Of a stretch of DNA of 64,000 nucleotides, positions 38,101-50,241 are shown in pieces (position 1 is the stretch's first letter; every line of letters begins with the position of its first letter). Source of the stretch: Chaunax sp. Z400 (taxonomy: Eukaryota; Chordata; Actinopteri; Lophiiformes; Chaunacidae); the NCBI GenBank assembly GCA_037577475.1, contig CM075201.1, positions 10,769,501-10,833,500 on the forward strand, written 5' to 3'. The position numbers and the translations under genes are program-made. A model generated the notes under the pieces. That model had not been told where the DNA came from, did not search any database, and saw only the letters and a program-made list of their open reading frames with translations.

Positions 38101-40852
38101 TGAGCTCTGTATTAAGCTTTGATTCAGAGTCTCAAACCAGAGGTGTATTAAAGACATGTTTCATTTTTCATTGCTGCATTGTGTGTTCAGTCCTTGCTTG
38201 TCGCTGTCAGAATAAGCCTCACCTCAAAGGACTCGACTCAAAAGGAGAATTTGCTTTGGGCGAAGCCAAAGCTCTTAGCTGGGTGTCTCTCCTTCTATTG
38301 GAGCTCCTGAGTCATTTGTTTTCAGGAGAGTGAAAAGGAACATTTACCCAAACACACATCTGAACTCCATTTGATTCAGCCTTCGAACATCTTTGGTCCA
38401 TTACGTGGTTATAATTTTGGTTTTGACAAAAAAAAAAAAAAAAACAACTCTACCGAATATTAAACAGTGTACTCACATCACAAGTATGTTTTTCTATTGG
38501 TCACTGAAGTATCTTTTCATCCATTCTACATTAGCCAGATTGCATCGTTCCAAAAGATAGACTGAAACTCAAGAACCTTGGGATTGGTATTTGCGCGTAG
38601 TAACTTTGCTTTGCCTTGTGTTGAACTGCCCCTTTAACCTCGACACGCCCTGCCACTGTTGCTTTAATGAGCTCTGGAGACACTCAAAGTGAAAAGCCCT
38701 CCTCCTATTCACCCAACACATTCCACAAAATCAGTGGTCAGTCACCCCAAGGTTGTGTTTCTCTCCTCATAGCTGTGCATGTTTGTGTCTGTGCTGGTGG
38801 TCAAATGGCACAAAGAGCCACTCCCACCTATGAACAGCGAAAGTCTAAAATCTTCATTCATTGAATGTGTAACTTTATAACGGCAGCTTTTAAGTCTTTG
38901 TTTTACTGCCGTTTTAACAGTCAGCTACTGTGTATGGTATAGAGACGAGGCTCCGGCTAATAATCTGGTACGATTATTGCAGATTTCCTCCCCTGGTGGG
39001 GGAGGAAGGGGGTCGGAGGCGATAACACTCCTGTCATGTGGCTCCTCTGCTTGACAAAAGGCAACCTGATGGGTCAAGGCCTTGCAAGGTGGAGGATGGT
39101 CAAAGCCCTCTGGTGGCTAGAGCGGGTTAACTCTTTGTGTGCCAAAGGGACTATAAGTTTATCTTGTGCGCCATGTTTATCCTCTTATTTCTTATCCTAA
39201 ACATGGGAGCTGACACTACATACATGTAGAAACTAGACAGCGCTAAGAGAGGCTCAGTTTCCCCATTATGCCCCTACACCTAAAACCAATAGTCCCATGA
39301 TAGTTTGATTCCTGGACCATGAAAACCTAACCCTAGGATTTGGAAACACATTGGTATCATTATTAGTTTGATAGTTGTTCAAGAAAAACTGTATTTTAAT
39401 GATGGTGGTTTCCTTCAGGATGGAGCTCAGTAACTTTTGAAGATACGTCAAAATTAACACCAAACTGAATCAGCACAGTTTCAGCTATAATTTGATTTTA
39501 GCTGCACGTCTGTAGAATTTTTTTATTTCTTATCTCACAATAGTGAATTTTCTGTAAGCCCAATAAATCTAAACATTCTGGATCAGCAGATCTGGACTAT
39601 TACTCGGATCCAGATCAGACTTTGATGTGTGGTCCATCTTATGGGGATGTGATGGTGTAATTTTTGTCCAAGCATTTTGTGGACACTATCCATGAAATTA
39701 GAAACCAAAATCCTGTATTGCGCCTATCCCAGAATCTTGATGATGATAATCCAGATCACCACCAAAATCAAGTGGATTGTTCCTTGGGCCATACCCTAAT
39801 AATAATAATAATAATATTAATAACATAATAATAATCATAGTAATAATAATACTAATACTAATAATAACAGTAATTTGAGTAATCCTGCTAACAAACAAAG
39901 AAATGTCAGAAAAAAACCCTACTTCCTTGTGGAGGTAATACAGTTATAATGTTAAAGCACCAGTGTCAACATTTAAACGTGACACTGACTCAGCGGCCCT
40001 TTGTTGACCATTCACTGAAAACACAGAGAGAATCATCACTAGAACAATATGAGTTAAATATCTCCTTGGTCTCATGCCTCCTCATCAGTTAGTCAAACCT
40101 TCCTGGCTGTGCTGAGCACCACAGTGTGTTTGTCACACTGCCACCACGTCACTGTTCTGGTATGAACAGAGGAAATTTATCAACAGCACACGAAGCCCTG
40201 AATGCCTCAGCTGATGGACAGAAGCCAATAAGCCAAGTACAACAAACTCTGCCTGGAAGCTTCAAAACAAACAAATCTCTCTCCTTTTAAAAAATTTTTT
40301 TTTTGAATGCGTTGCCTTTGTGTGGCTCTAAAAATAGACCTTGAAAGAAGCCACAGATAACATGGTAATTTAATACCTCCACAATTTAGAGTCACACATG
40401 GCATAATTACCAGTGCATTGTGCATTACATGTAGGCTATACCAGAAAAGTGGTCAAATGAGGTTCCCCATCAATACTACTATGTCTTTGAGTTCGCAAGT
40501 ATTTTTTCAGCATGATCGTACGAGCGCAAAAACATGTGGAAACATTCAATAGTTAGTTATTATCCAACAAAACAACAGCATCCTTACGCCCGGGACAGTG
40601 AGTTATAGAAGCACCGGGAAATAAACCATAAAGGTGCTGATTCGTACCAGATGTGAGGGTGGAGAAGCAGCTCCACCGTGGCTCCTCTCCCTCGGACTGG
40701 GAGCAGGACTCCCACAGAGACAGGGAGAAATGGTCCGCGGTGACCCAGGCTGGACTGAGCAGAGCCACTATGTCCAAACACAGCGCCAGAAAGACGCACA
40801 GCAGCGCGATGAGCTTGAAGGGCCGGAACACGTAGACCTCGTTCACAGACAT
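32799..40852 (-). CDS. tmem47: TMEM47, four-pass junction-associated membrane protein
   Basis: Three coding exons on the minus strand: 40648-40852 (ATG), 37078-37218 and 32799-32980 (TGA). Phases are 1 and 1 and all junctions are GT/AG. The total is 175 residues, against 181 in human TMEM47. Residues ~13-33 form the first membrane span (LCVFLALCLDIVALLSPAWV), followed by the claudin-like first loop with LSLWESC and a second cysteine (WSC). Spans 2 (from DWQIATLVLLVAG), 3 and 4 (WGYGLGWGATIFMLGG) follow. The C-terminus DVYEDAMY resembles the human KNYEDYY end. TMEM47 belongs to the PMP22/EMP/claudin superfamily and localises to cell junctions. A TMEM47 paralogue (fish often keep two) cannot be excluded. 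The human gene is on Xp21, not next to IL13RA2. Confidence 0.9.
35049..35106. repeat. (AAT)n microsatellite
   Basis: About 19 AAT units in TMEM47 intron 2. It creates a spurious minus-strand poly-isoleucine frame. Confidence 0.95.
35165..35330 (-). other. Unidentified coding-like segment in TMEM47 intron 2
   Basis: On the minus strand an acceptor-like CATCCTGTAG (to about 35331) precedes an open frame of about 55 codons. It includes SEYLKELVVQNAVRLRWYIY and ends ...FPTGGSWS then TGA. The base composition and amino-acid mix look protein-coding, unlike the surrounding AT-rich intron. I do not recognise the family. It could be a terminal exon of a nested gene, a pseudogene fragment, or chance. 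Confidence 0.3.
35990..36345. repeat. Dispersed teleost repeat ('gctaagctaag' type)
   Basis: It contains 'agagccaggcaagctgttt', 'atgcaaagctaagctaagc', then 'gatatgagagcggtaacgat' and 'ccaccaagaaagcaaacaag'. From memory this word order matches a very common interspersed repeat of spiny-rayed fishes. It lies in TMEM47 intron 2. Confidence 0.6.
39600..39935. repeat. Dispersed repeat with internal (AAT)n run
   Basis: This segment of TMEM47 intron 1 has alternating 'gatccagatca' words, a degenerate AAT/AAC/ATT run (39797-39870) and an ending 'cttccttgtggaggtaata'. It resembles 28209-28409 and part of 41190-42330. Confidence 0.5.
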
Positions 40853-41189
40853 CTTCTCAGGACGAGATAAAGCTGCAGATCAGTCAGTCGGGAGAGATTA
40901 CTGGGGCTCCGTGTGCGTCCTCACCCACCATAGCCTTCAATGCATTGTGTGTATCCAGATGGTAAAGTTTAAGGGGAGACATCCGGTTTGAGCGGGTTTT
41001 CAAAATAATAGCTCCCGATAATCATTCTGAGATTTTTTTTGTTTTTTGTATGGTTGTCCTCGTCTATAATACTATCGTAAAGGACAACTGTTCCAAAACG
41101 TTAACATTCAGCATGTTTAAAAAAAACTATTTTAAAAGCTAAGTAAATTAAATATTATTCATGTTATTATTGCTGACATTATTACCTGG

Positions 41190-42330
41190 GCTTAGGAGGT
41201 AATGTTTTTTGCAGGATTACTCAAAAAGGTATGAACAGATGAAGTTTTTTTTTTTGGAGTGGTATTGTAAGGAACAAAAAATTAGATTTAGTTGGTAATT
41301 TGGATCATTACAAACCAATGATTCCCTGCCTCATCAAGGTGTTCCTCAGGGAGTGAACATGAGCTGCACCTTCAGTTCTCCTAGTAGGAGAGGGCACCAG
41401 GATCCTGTGCAGGTGAGCTCCATTACAGATCTGCTTAGAAAAGGAAGGGAGACTGAAGTGCAACCACAAATGGCATTAAAACTTCATCAGGAAACTGAGC
41501 TTCCCTGGCAGAGGTTTACACTCTCCAGGTGTTGTCAGTTTTGTTTGCTTGTTTGTCTTTTTGCAGGATTACACATTAACTTGACAGATTTTCCTGAAAT
41601 GGGAGGGTAGGGTCGGGCATATGAAAAATCCATTAAACATTGAAGTGGATCCACATAATGGGTCCAGGATTTTTTTTCTCACTTTCCTTAACATAGTGAG
41701 ATAGGACTTTTCCCACCATTTCCATTTGTTAAGCATAAACTAAGTGACTGATTTTGATTAAACTTGGTAGAAAGGTTGGGCATGTATTATATTTTGGAGT
41801 GGATCCAGAAAAAGGGGTGATATTCAGGATTATATTTTGTACTTTTCTGAACAAAAGACAAGTTTTTTTTTTTTTTTACTGTTTTTGTCATGAACAGATT
41901 ACCAGGAAACAAGGTGGAAGGATGAAGCATGTGCTATAGAACAAATCATCAAATTTTGGAGTGGATCCAAATGAAGGGAATAAAGGGATCCATAAATTTC
42001 CAGCTTTTTCTGTCATCATTGTGAGATAGTACGGAGTCCCTAAAGGGACATGGGCAAAAAAAACAAAAAAACAAACAACTAAACGTTTCTCAACTAGACA
42101 GATTTTCATGAAACTTTGTGGAAGAATGAGGCATGTGCCAAAAATGGAACAGTTGAATTTTGGAGTAGCTATGAGAAAAAAGGTGGATCCATGATTTCTT
42201 TTTTCCCCTTACTTGAACCGAAAACTGAAGGCAGCCATTTTAACGGTGCACATGCCTTGTTGGAATTTTGATTCGTGCTTAAATTAATTAAAAGGGATCA
42301 TTGGGCCTTGGCAGAGGTATGTGCCCTTGA
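41190..42330. repeat. Divergent tandem array of a dispersed repeat unit
   Basis: Four to five related units, spaced roughly 150-200 bases apart, each contain 'acagattttc(c/a)tgaaa', a 'ggcatgtg' word, 'ttttggagtggatcca' and 'ggatccat/gatt'. Examples of the 'gtggatcca' word are near 41645, 41800, 41960 and 42183. The array ends with 'ttggcagaggtatgtgccc'. It is non-coding. Confidence 0.55.
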
Positions 42331-43789
42331 GTTCCCTTCTAGTGCAATTAATTTCTTAATTTTCATGGATTATAGTTTTTCTGCAGTGATGTAGACCAAA
42401 GACTGTGGTTTTGTCTGACTGACAAAAACGGTAAAACGGAGTTTGAATTGATGGGTGAAAATCAGAAAATCTTTACTTTTTTGGCTGTAATGATATTGGC
42501 CTCAGCAAAAATAAAAACAAGAGCAACGAAAGAAACGGCAAAACCAATAAGCCACTAAACATTATACAAATTGAGAATTTCTTAAACCCAGTCCCAAATT
42601 TAAACCACATTGGTTGACCATGATTTCAGTCACAATGAAGGAATATGAGCTGAGCTTAATACCCTATAATCAATCAGAATTGATTGTGACTAACCGTCTT
42701 CTTCCCCTTAAATCAACCTCAGTGGTACCCAAAACATTTCTGCTGCACTTACAACAATACAATATAAACAATATATGTGTATCTTCAGAAATGATCTGAT
42801 TTATACTTGCAACCATATTATTTAATCAAAATATAAGAAAACTAATTCTGCAAAGGTTAATTTCCACTATCTCAGTATAGACAATAATGCAGTCTGTTAT
42901 TATAGAACCAACACTTTTTTTAAAAAAAACATAGATTCTATTAATAACTCACTGGTGGTGGTACTGATGTACAGGCATTAGCTCCCCGAGGATGGAGAGA
43001 AATTCATTCCGCATTGTGTCAAAAAAAAAAAAAAATCTCAACCAGCCTCTCAAAACTACTGTTTGAAAACTGAGGGTTGCAGTAAATGTTGTAATGTGGT
43101 AATGATCCAGCAGATGGCAGACACGTGACATGATTGACGTCACAAAACAACGCTTCTCTCTCCTCTGAGCACTAATAATGCACGACTTGTGTAATCATTA
43201 GTAGCAGATGAGATTGTATGAGCAGCAGCAGCAAACAGCAGCTGCCATTATATTGACATGAAAAGCCCAGTCCTTGCTGAAAATCCCTGTGACATAATAA
43301 GAATAGAAATGTCCCTTAGCTGGTTGATCTTCTCACTTAATCCTGTTTTGGCTTCTTCACACAGTCAGTGTGTAGGATGAGCTCAATGATATTCTTTTTA
43401 CCTCACATGACAATTACCCCTTTGATCCATGCTCAAACCACATGATGCGTTTAATATCTCTTAAGAACAGGCACAGAATTTACAAAACACCTTATAAAAA
43501 CCCCAAAATGAAATGAAAAGTATTAAGTTAGACTAGATTTGACTACAATCTGGTCTGATGTTCATTCAGTTCATACGTCTTGTGAAATATTTCTATCTTC
43601 TGGTGAACAAAATGACTGCAGGTTATGAACTTGAAAGACTTCATCAGTGCTCTTCATGTGTTGAGAAGATTCTTCAACTTTTAATGATAAAATGACCAAA
43701 TTCAGTGACATTTGTCACGATTAAAGGAGCGTTTATGAGCATAAGGTGGAGGCAAAACATCACTTCTATGTCCAAACTTCACACATTCA

Positions 43790-44065
43790 GAGGGGGTCAC
43801 ATGATCACCAATGTTTGTTTGTTTTTTCTGTTTGCCCAAAAGATGTCTTGCTCAAAGATTTTGATGAAACTTTGTGTAGGGATGGATCTTGGGCTTAGGA
43901 GGAGTGAGAGGTGGATCCTGGTATGGATCTGGATCATCTTTCTTCAACAAGGAGAGATAAGGCTTTTTTGTAACATTTTTATACTATCAGCAAAATAATA
44001 ATAATAGGTCAATAAAAGTACACAGGCATAGACGACTCATGATGTCCCACAACCAATTAACCAAT
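43790..44065. repeat. Interspersed repeat, family A (copy 2)
   Basis: Same word order as 6430-6815: 'atcaccaatgtttgtttg', 'agatgtcttg', 'gatggatcttgggc', 'ggatctggatcat', and 'caggcatagacgactcatga' at the end. Confidence 0.55.
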
Positions 44066-45616
44066 CAACCAACCATTAAGTGAGGGGCTATTCTCTAAGA
44101 CCCACATTTCTTTAACTTGGTGGAATATTTGAAATGATTTTTTTTAAACTATGGCTGTCTATACTTGTCTTTAAGTAGCTTTTGTGTCTACAAATTTTTC
44201 TAACTTAGCAAATACATTCTATAAATATAAAATTCACAGTTATTGCTGCGGATAAACCCCTATTTTTTGCACAAGAGGAGTTTTCCTAACATTTGTATCA
44301 TATCATAGCAATCAGTTGTGAAGATAGTGTAATTAAAAGCATTTAAGCTGTTCTGAACAAATAAATATTCTGAGGGCAGATTTTGCGTATATAAACAAGT
44401 GATTTTAGTATTTTGGATTTTTCTCCTGCTGCCTTCTGGCCCATTTCATTTGGTGCCTAGATTAGAGGTTTTCAGTGTATCTGACATAATAAGAGTTTCA
44501 GACTAATGCCACCTTTCTCAGTCCAAATGGTGCTACCAAGCTGCTATTGAGAGAAAAGACCCAGGGGAGTGAAGTTGAATCATTTAAACGTTACAGGAAA
44601 GGTGTAACATTATACTCTCTGTTTGGGTTTTATGTGCCTTTGTGTGTGTTTTTGTTCCATGCACTCACTGGGGCTCAAGGCATGTTAGCATAACAAGCAA
44701 GACCGAAAGGAAGCCTACAAACACCTGAAGCCAACTAAATCCCTCGGCTGGCACACAAGGAAGACTTTTACTGAGTGAATTCATCCACACAAGGCTGTGT
44801 GTTCAGAGTTCATCCTTTTGTTGAAACAAATCAGCATTTGACATTTTAATTCATCACATCTGTCAGCACATCACGCTTCCTCTGCACAGCTATTAGGAAA
44901 ACTATTGCCTGTATGGACGACATTTTTAATAAGTCCTGAATCAGCATGTCAAATGCACTTTATTAATTATTAACAATTGGACACATGAGCAGATAATCCT
45001 CTTTTGGTAATTGCACAGTCTTGGATTCCTCAACTCTTTCAATAAGTGCAGTAAAGCTGACATTGTAACCATGCCAGAGCATGCCTCCAGGAATGGTAGT
45101 GTTGATCTCAATCACTCAACCTCTTTGGTTCCACATAGAAATAAGTCCAACATTTATGGGACACGTTGCCATGAACTTTTGTGCAGACATTCATGGTTCA
45201 CAGAGGAAGAACTTCAGTGCAATGTGATCCCTGACTTTCCCTTTAGCGCTTCCAGCAACTTCACATTTGTGTTTTATATGGTAAAATATATAAACGTTTG
45301 GATGGTTTGCCATCATGTTACGTTCACACATTCATCCTCCTATCAGGACGAATCATATTAAATTTTGTGGTTCCTTAACTCTGACATACAGTAGTGCCAA
45401 CAGGTCAAAGTTTAAATTGTCCAATACGTTTTTCATGATTTAATACATATAAAATATAATTGGCCTCAGCTGTACTATGTCAACAACTGGGAAATGTTAA
45501 CATGCTGAAGCACAAAACTATAATGGAATATGGTAAACATATGTGCCGATGCAATGATGCCAGATTATTATTATTATTATTATAGGTCTCATGTTTTCTG
45601 CCTTCTGGCTTCACAG

Positions 45617-45719
45617 GTTACCTGCCTTCAAGATTTCTTTGGTGAAGACGATGTATTCATTGCATGTGGACCAGAGAAATTCCGCTACGCCCAGGATGAT
45701 TTCTCGCTGGATGATAACG
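45617..45719 (+). pseudogene. dcx: Isolated doublecortin (DCX) exon
   Basis: One exon of 103 bases with a clean acceptor (CTTCACAG) and donor (GTGAGT), entering in phase 0 and leaving in phase 1. It encodes VTCLQDFFGEDDVFIACGPE then KFRYAQDDFSLDDN, the end of the second doublecortin domain. The FSLD ending fits DCX better than DCLK1 (FLLD). DCX binds microtubules in migrating neurons. No preceding large exon or following serine/proline-rich exon could be found between 40.9 and 64 kb. It is therefore either an orphan duplicate or one exon of a gene broken by rearrangement. The human gene is on Xq23, like LRCH2 and IL13RA2, so a relic of the local ancestral DCX is plausible. Confidence 0.75.
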
Positions 45720-47015
45720 GTGAGTGTGACAGCAGTGGTCTGTATTTTATCATTGTCAGTCATCATCAATAAGAACTGTATATGCATGGGCACAGATCCT
45801 GGTGGAGACAGAGGGGGTAGATTGTATTGCATTTAATAGATGCTCGGTATCCTGCTCAGCGGACTGAAACTATGCTGAACAGGCATACATCACGACCATT
45901 TTCCCCTTTGAATGAAAGGAAGTGCCGTAAAAGTGCTGGGGCCAAATTCAAATAAATAGCAGCAATATACCAAAAAATATGTTGCTTTTTACACGTAAAT
46001 ATAAAAACACAGTTTCTGATTTTCTATACTTATTTAAAGAAATAAAGACAGAGAGCCAATTAGAAAAGAGTCTTATTATTGTATAACTACCTCATTTTAC
46101 TGTGAAAATACTGTATGGCCTCCCCATAAAATGTCTGCTTTTTGAGTTTGGTTTGTCAGTATGTCCATTCAGAAGGACCCTAACGTTAATATTTCACATA
46201 AATTGAGCCTTCCAATAATGGACATTGTACACAGCATAAAATAGGAAGTGGAGTAAAAATCCACCTGTGTCCTATTTCTCTCAGCTTGTAGTAGCTTATC
46301 ACCCCCACCCTCCATTTAGAGCTGGATTATGCCTCTTGCTTTTCATAAGTGTAAACTGCACAGTGCATCAAGTTACATTTATTTATTGAATGTGTCATGA
46401 GACCTAAATTACTGCAGTCACTAAAGGGTTAGTTTTCTCAATATTCTGGACTCTTTCTGTATTAAAGAGACTCCTTTACTCTGAAATCTCAGCCCATCTC
46501 TCTGGTGAACAATATTGTGAGACAGACCTCATGATTACATTATAAAAGACATTTGGGGAAAAACAAATAATGAAACAAAACTGGAGCTATTCAGTAAGAA
46601 AAAAATATTTTAAAATGTAATTTAACATAACAAGTTTCTGTGATATGACCCCTGTTTGCCAACTTTACGCTTGAGCACCTAAAATGTGGACTATTGTATG
46701 TAGAGTGATGGCTAAGTAGTTCCTGGGGTGTCATTTAGTACACAAGTGTTCCATTATGGACTCATTAGAATTACCATAATGGATTTCTTCTGTCAAAGAT
46801 GCTATATTCACATCATAGTGAGGTGAAAAAATGATGTATGTGGGAGGGAGGCCAAGAAGGAAGAAGAGGGAAGTCTGTTATCTGAAGCCTGCAGAGGGCT
46901 TTGTATTATGTATAGAGCTGACTCAGCCATTTTTAACCCTCTCTGTGACACCTGAACTCCACCTGATGAAGACTGTGAGATGTGTGGATCTTCTCTGTTT
47001 AACCTTTGACCCCAG
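45720..47015. other. Interval between DCX exon and PCCA exons
   Basis: No exon is supported. The upstream PCCA exons (ATP-grasp part of biotin carboxylase) were looked for and not seen. An in-frame stop lies just before the acceptor of the first PCCA-like exon (TGA at 47007-47009). Confidence 0.5.
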
Positions 47016-48028
47016 GTGGAACATCCCATCACAGAGTGTATCACTGGTCTGGACCTGGTGGAGCAGATGATCCGGGTTGCCAAGAGTTACCACCTGCAGC
47101 ACAAACAAGAAGACATCCCGATAAACGGCTGGGCCATTGAGAGTCGTGTCTATGCTGAGGTGTGTGTGAGGAGTGTATCTGTAACAGAATCTCATCATCA
47201 TCATCAATCTCATCATGATTTGCTCATATTGAAACAAACATTTGTTCCATTACAGTGTAAAGAGCTTCACTGAGTCACATGGTTTACATTTTCTCTCATC
47301 ACAACCAAACAGGAAGTCACAAATAAAAAAACAGGAGCACCTGGAAATGGACAGATCAGACGTCCCAGGCCAAATTAAATTACGCCACCTAATTCGTTGA
47401 CTCTGGAAACCTCTTCCCAGCAACCAAACCTTTTCCCTAATGATGAATCTGGATCTATTAAAATCTCTTCTTACCTTCACAGATACATAAATCCGTCTGG
47501 ATGACTCTGAATCTACATTATCTCAGCTACATATTGGTGTCATGTCTCTACCCCTGTCTGTTGGGTCACTGTGGCCAAAACCATACTGACCCCCTCTAAT
47601 ATAGATTTAATCTGCCAGATGTGGATGCAGATCCAGTTGCACATAGTGGAGGAACATCATGAGTTGTCCATGCTTGGGTATTTTTAATTTGCTGTTTAAT
47701 TATTTTTCATATTATTGGCAAATGTTAAAAAAAGAAAAGACCTTCTAGTGTTGAAGAAAGTGAAAAAGTGATCCAGAATCGTCACCCGTACCAGTATCGG
47801 AGTAAAGAGTCAGTCCCTGCAGGAAGATGAATATCATACATTGCCATCTGTGACAATTATTTATAATAAAAGTATTGTGATTTAAACATGCTAACCTTTG
47901 CTTATGGTGCAGTTTTGAGTCAAATCGGTCTCTGTCGTTTTCTTCTGTTAGGATCCATACAAGTCTTTTGGTCTTCCCTCCATTGGACGACTCTCTCAAT
48001 ACCAAGAGCCGCTCAACCTCAGCAATGT

Positions 48029-48114
<86 letters not shown>

Positions 48115-50241
48115 TCAGTCTGATACTGTAGTTCTGTAACCTTTGTCTGACGTTACTTTCTGATTGACCATTTCCTTGTCTGCTTCTCACTCTTGTCAGG
48201 TCCGCGTAGACAGCGGCATCCAGGAGGGAAGTGACATCAGCATCTACTATGATCCAATGATCTCAAAGGTCAGTGATGTATGTTAGATACAGGCTTGCCT
48301 TATTTTTAGCTTGTCATGCTAATGCTAATGCTAAACAGAAGGCAACTGGACTAGTCAGAACTGAGGAAGCCTCCTGGATGAGGATGAGAGGTGAAACATC
48401 CTCAAACTAAAAAAAAAAAAAGAAGCCCATTGGCTGTTTATTTAACCCTGTGTGTGGATCTGCAGTAACGTCCTCTGGTATTTATTTGTAGTTGGTTACC
48501 TATGGAGCTACACGAGCTGAAGCCCTGGCTAGGATGGAGGATGCTCTGGACAACTACATCATCAGAGGTCTACCAACACATTTGAACTAATAGACAGGAG
48601 CTCGTTTTTCTTTCTGTTGTTAAATGTCTATCTGTGATTTCTATACAGGTGTGACCCACAACATTCCCCTCCTGCGGGAAATCATCACCCATCCTCGCTT
48701 TATCTCCGGCGACATCAGCACCAACTTCCTCCGGGAGGTGTACCCCGACGGCTTCAAGGGTCACCAGCTGGACGTGAACAAGCGCAGAGAGCTGTTGGCC
48801 TCGGCGGCAGGGCTCTACATCACCGCTCAGCTCTGTTCACAGAAGGTCCTGGGCAACCTGAGGTGAGGTCCAAAGCAAGCTTCATGTTGTAGGGGCCTGG
48901 GGGAAAGAAGGTGGTACCGTGTATAAAATGTGCTGTTCTGTGTTTCAGGGTCTCTTCAACACCTGTGAAGTGCAGCCAATGGCAGCTGTGTGCCAAGCTG
49001 GGGGAGGGGTCTCATTCTATGGCGGTGACCAAATCAGGAAATGTTTATACTGTGAGTATTTAAGATATCCCTTTATTAGTCCCACAGTGGGAAATTTAAT
49101 GTGCATCTATGAGCATATCAAACATATCAGTCTCCATGTGATGTTACTAGTATGGAAAGTCTGGAAAGTTTGGGAAAGAATCCTTAAAGCTGCAAAAATT
49201 TTAAAAAATGCACCTTCACATTTATTATTCCCTACATTTTAGATTGAGATTGAAGGCATCTAAACAATTAAAGAGCACACATGCAGTTACTAGTAGCAGT
49301 ACTACATTCTACTACAGTAGCTGATAAGGGTGATTGCTGCATTAAAAATAACAGTAAAAGTTGGTAACCCCAATTCTGGAATTTCCGACCTCTGAAAAAT
49401 GTGCTTTAACTACACAGTAAACCATATGGATGCCCTGATGATCATGTTCATATCAATATCATTTGATTAGACTAGTGGGATAATATCAATTATTACAGAC
49501 AAGTTTGCAAAAACTCTTGCAGCGTCACCATAATATTAAAATACAAGTACATCTCATAAAGTAGTAAAATACTGGTTAAAATCTTTTAAATAATGTTTGT
49601 ATTATTACTGTCACCTTTCAGAGCAAAATAAATCCAACTCAGCGATGCATTAAAATCAGTTTGTCTGAGTCAGAGCTTGTATTTTCCCAATTTCCGATGT
49701 GTCATGAACGCAGCATGTTTGCTATATATCAAAAACAGCTCAAACAGCTGATGTTCTCAAAAGGCATTATGAAGGCCAGAAATTCCTCGTGTGATTTCAT
49801 AGTGTTTGTGTCTTTAGTATACAATGTAGAGAAATAAAAAACATTGAGACATAGACATCCTATTCTGAGTCTATACAGACTATACTGTAGTTCCATCATT
49901 CCCTGCTGGATTATTTCCATTTTATCTTTCAGAATGTTAGCTTAGCTTTTTTTTAAAGGAAAGGTAGGAAAGAGGGTCCTGCTGCATATGTGTACTCTTT
50001 ACCATTTAACATGTTCATGTTTTAATCACCTGTCTGCAGTCAGTGACAACAGTCTGAATTGTCTCTTAATGAGTCTGAGACACTTCAGAACTGTGTTTGT
50101 CTGCAGGTGGAGGTGGATGGAGGAAAGGTAGAAGTCAGTGGACAGTGGAACTTGGCCTCCCCACTGCTGCCACTCACCATCAATGGATCAGTCCACTGGG
50201 AGACGGTGGGAGAGGGAGACCTGCTGGTGGAGCTGGAATAA
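47016..50241 (+). CDS. pcca: Partial PCCA (propionyl-CoA carboxylase alpha), biotin domain deleted
   Basis: Seven exons in consistent phase: 47016-47159, 47952-48026, 48200-48268, 48492-48567, 48649-48862, 48949-49051 and 50107-50241 (TAA), 271 residues. They match human PCCA from about the middle of the biotin-carboxylase domain (VEHPITECITGLDLVEQMIR; INGWAIESRVYAE) through GVTHNIPLLREII and the BT-domain region (SGQWNLASPLLPLTINGS). PCCA is the mitochondrial biotin-bearing subunit that carboxylates propionyl-CoA. Two things are missing: the N-terminal half with the ATP-binding residues, and about 100 residues near the end. In the last exon TINGSVHWE runs straight into the normal C-terminus TVGEGDLLVELE, so the biotinyl domain with its AMKM lysine is gone. 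No stop or frameshift is seen in what remains. It could not act as a carboxylase. It may be a partial duplicate or pseudogene, or reflect an assembly error. Confidence 0.85.
47585..47710. repeat. Interspersed repeat, family A (reverse, partial)
   Basis: It contains 'catgagttgtccatgcttg', the reverse-orientation equivalent of 'caggcatggacaacccatga' at about 6785, preceded by 'gatgtggatgcagatcc'. It lies in the first PCCA-like intron. Confidence 0.45.
48027..48110. repeat. (GT)n microsatellite at a PCCA-like splice donor
   Basis: The donor GTAAGT at 48027 runs directly into about 75 bases of GT repeat. Confidence 0.95.
48290..48425. repeat. Dispersed teleost repeat ('gaggaagcctcctggatgag' type)
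   Basis: The words 'actgaggaagcctcctggat' and 'gagaggtgaaacatcctcaa' followed by an A-rich tail match, from memory, a common fish interspersed repeat. It lies in a PCCA-like intron. Confidence 0.6.

Larger units (their letters stand above)
40853..45616. other. Repeat-rich interval between TMEM47 and the DCX exon
   Basis: It contains the TMEM47 promoter side (40853 onward, no motif pinned down) and the repeats listed at 41190-42330 and 43790-44065. No exon with a recognisable product was found; in particular no other DCX exon is visible. Confidence 0.5.

Noticed and set aside
40634..40870. Plus-strand open frame of 78 codons
   Set aside because: Antisense shadow of TMEM47 exon 1.
45617..47159. 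Direct splicing of the DCX exon to the first PCCA-like exon as a fusion gene
   Set aside because: The DCX exon leaves in phase 1 and the PCCA exon enters in phase 0, so joining them destroys the PCCA frame and soon meets a stop.
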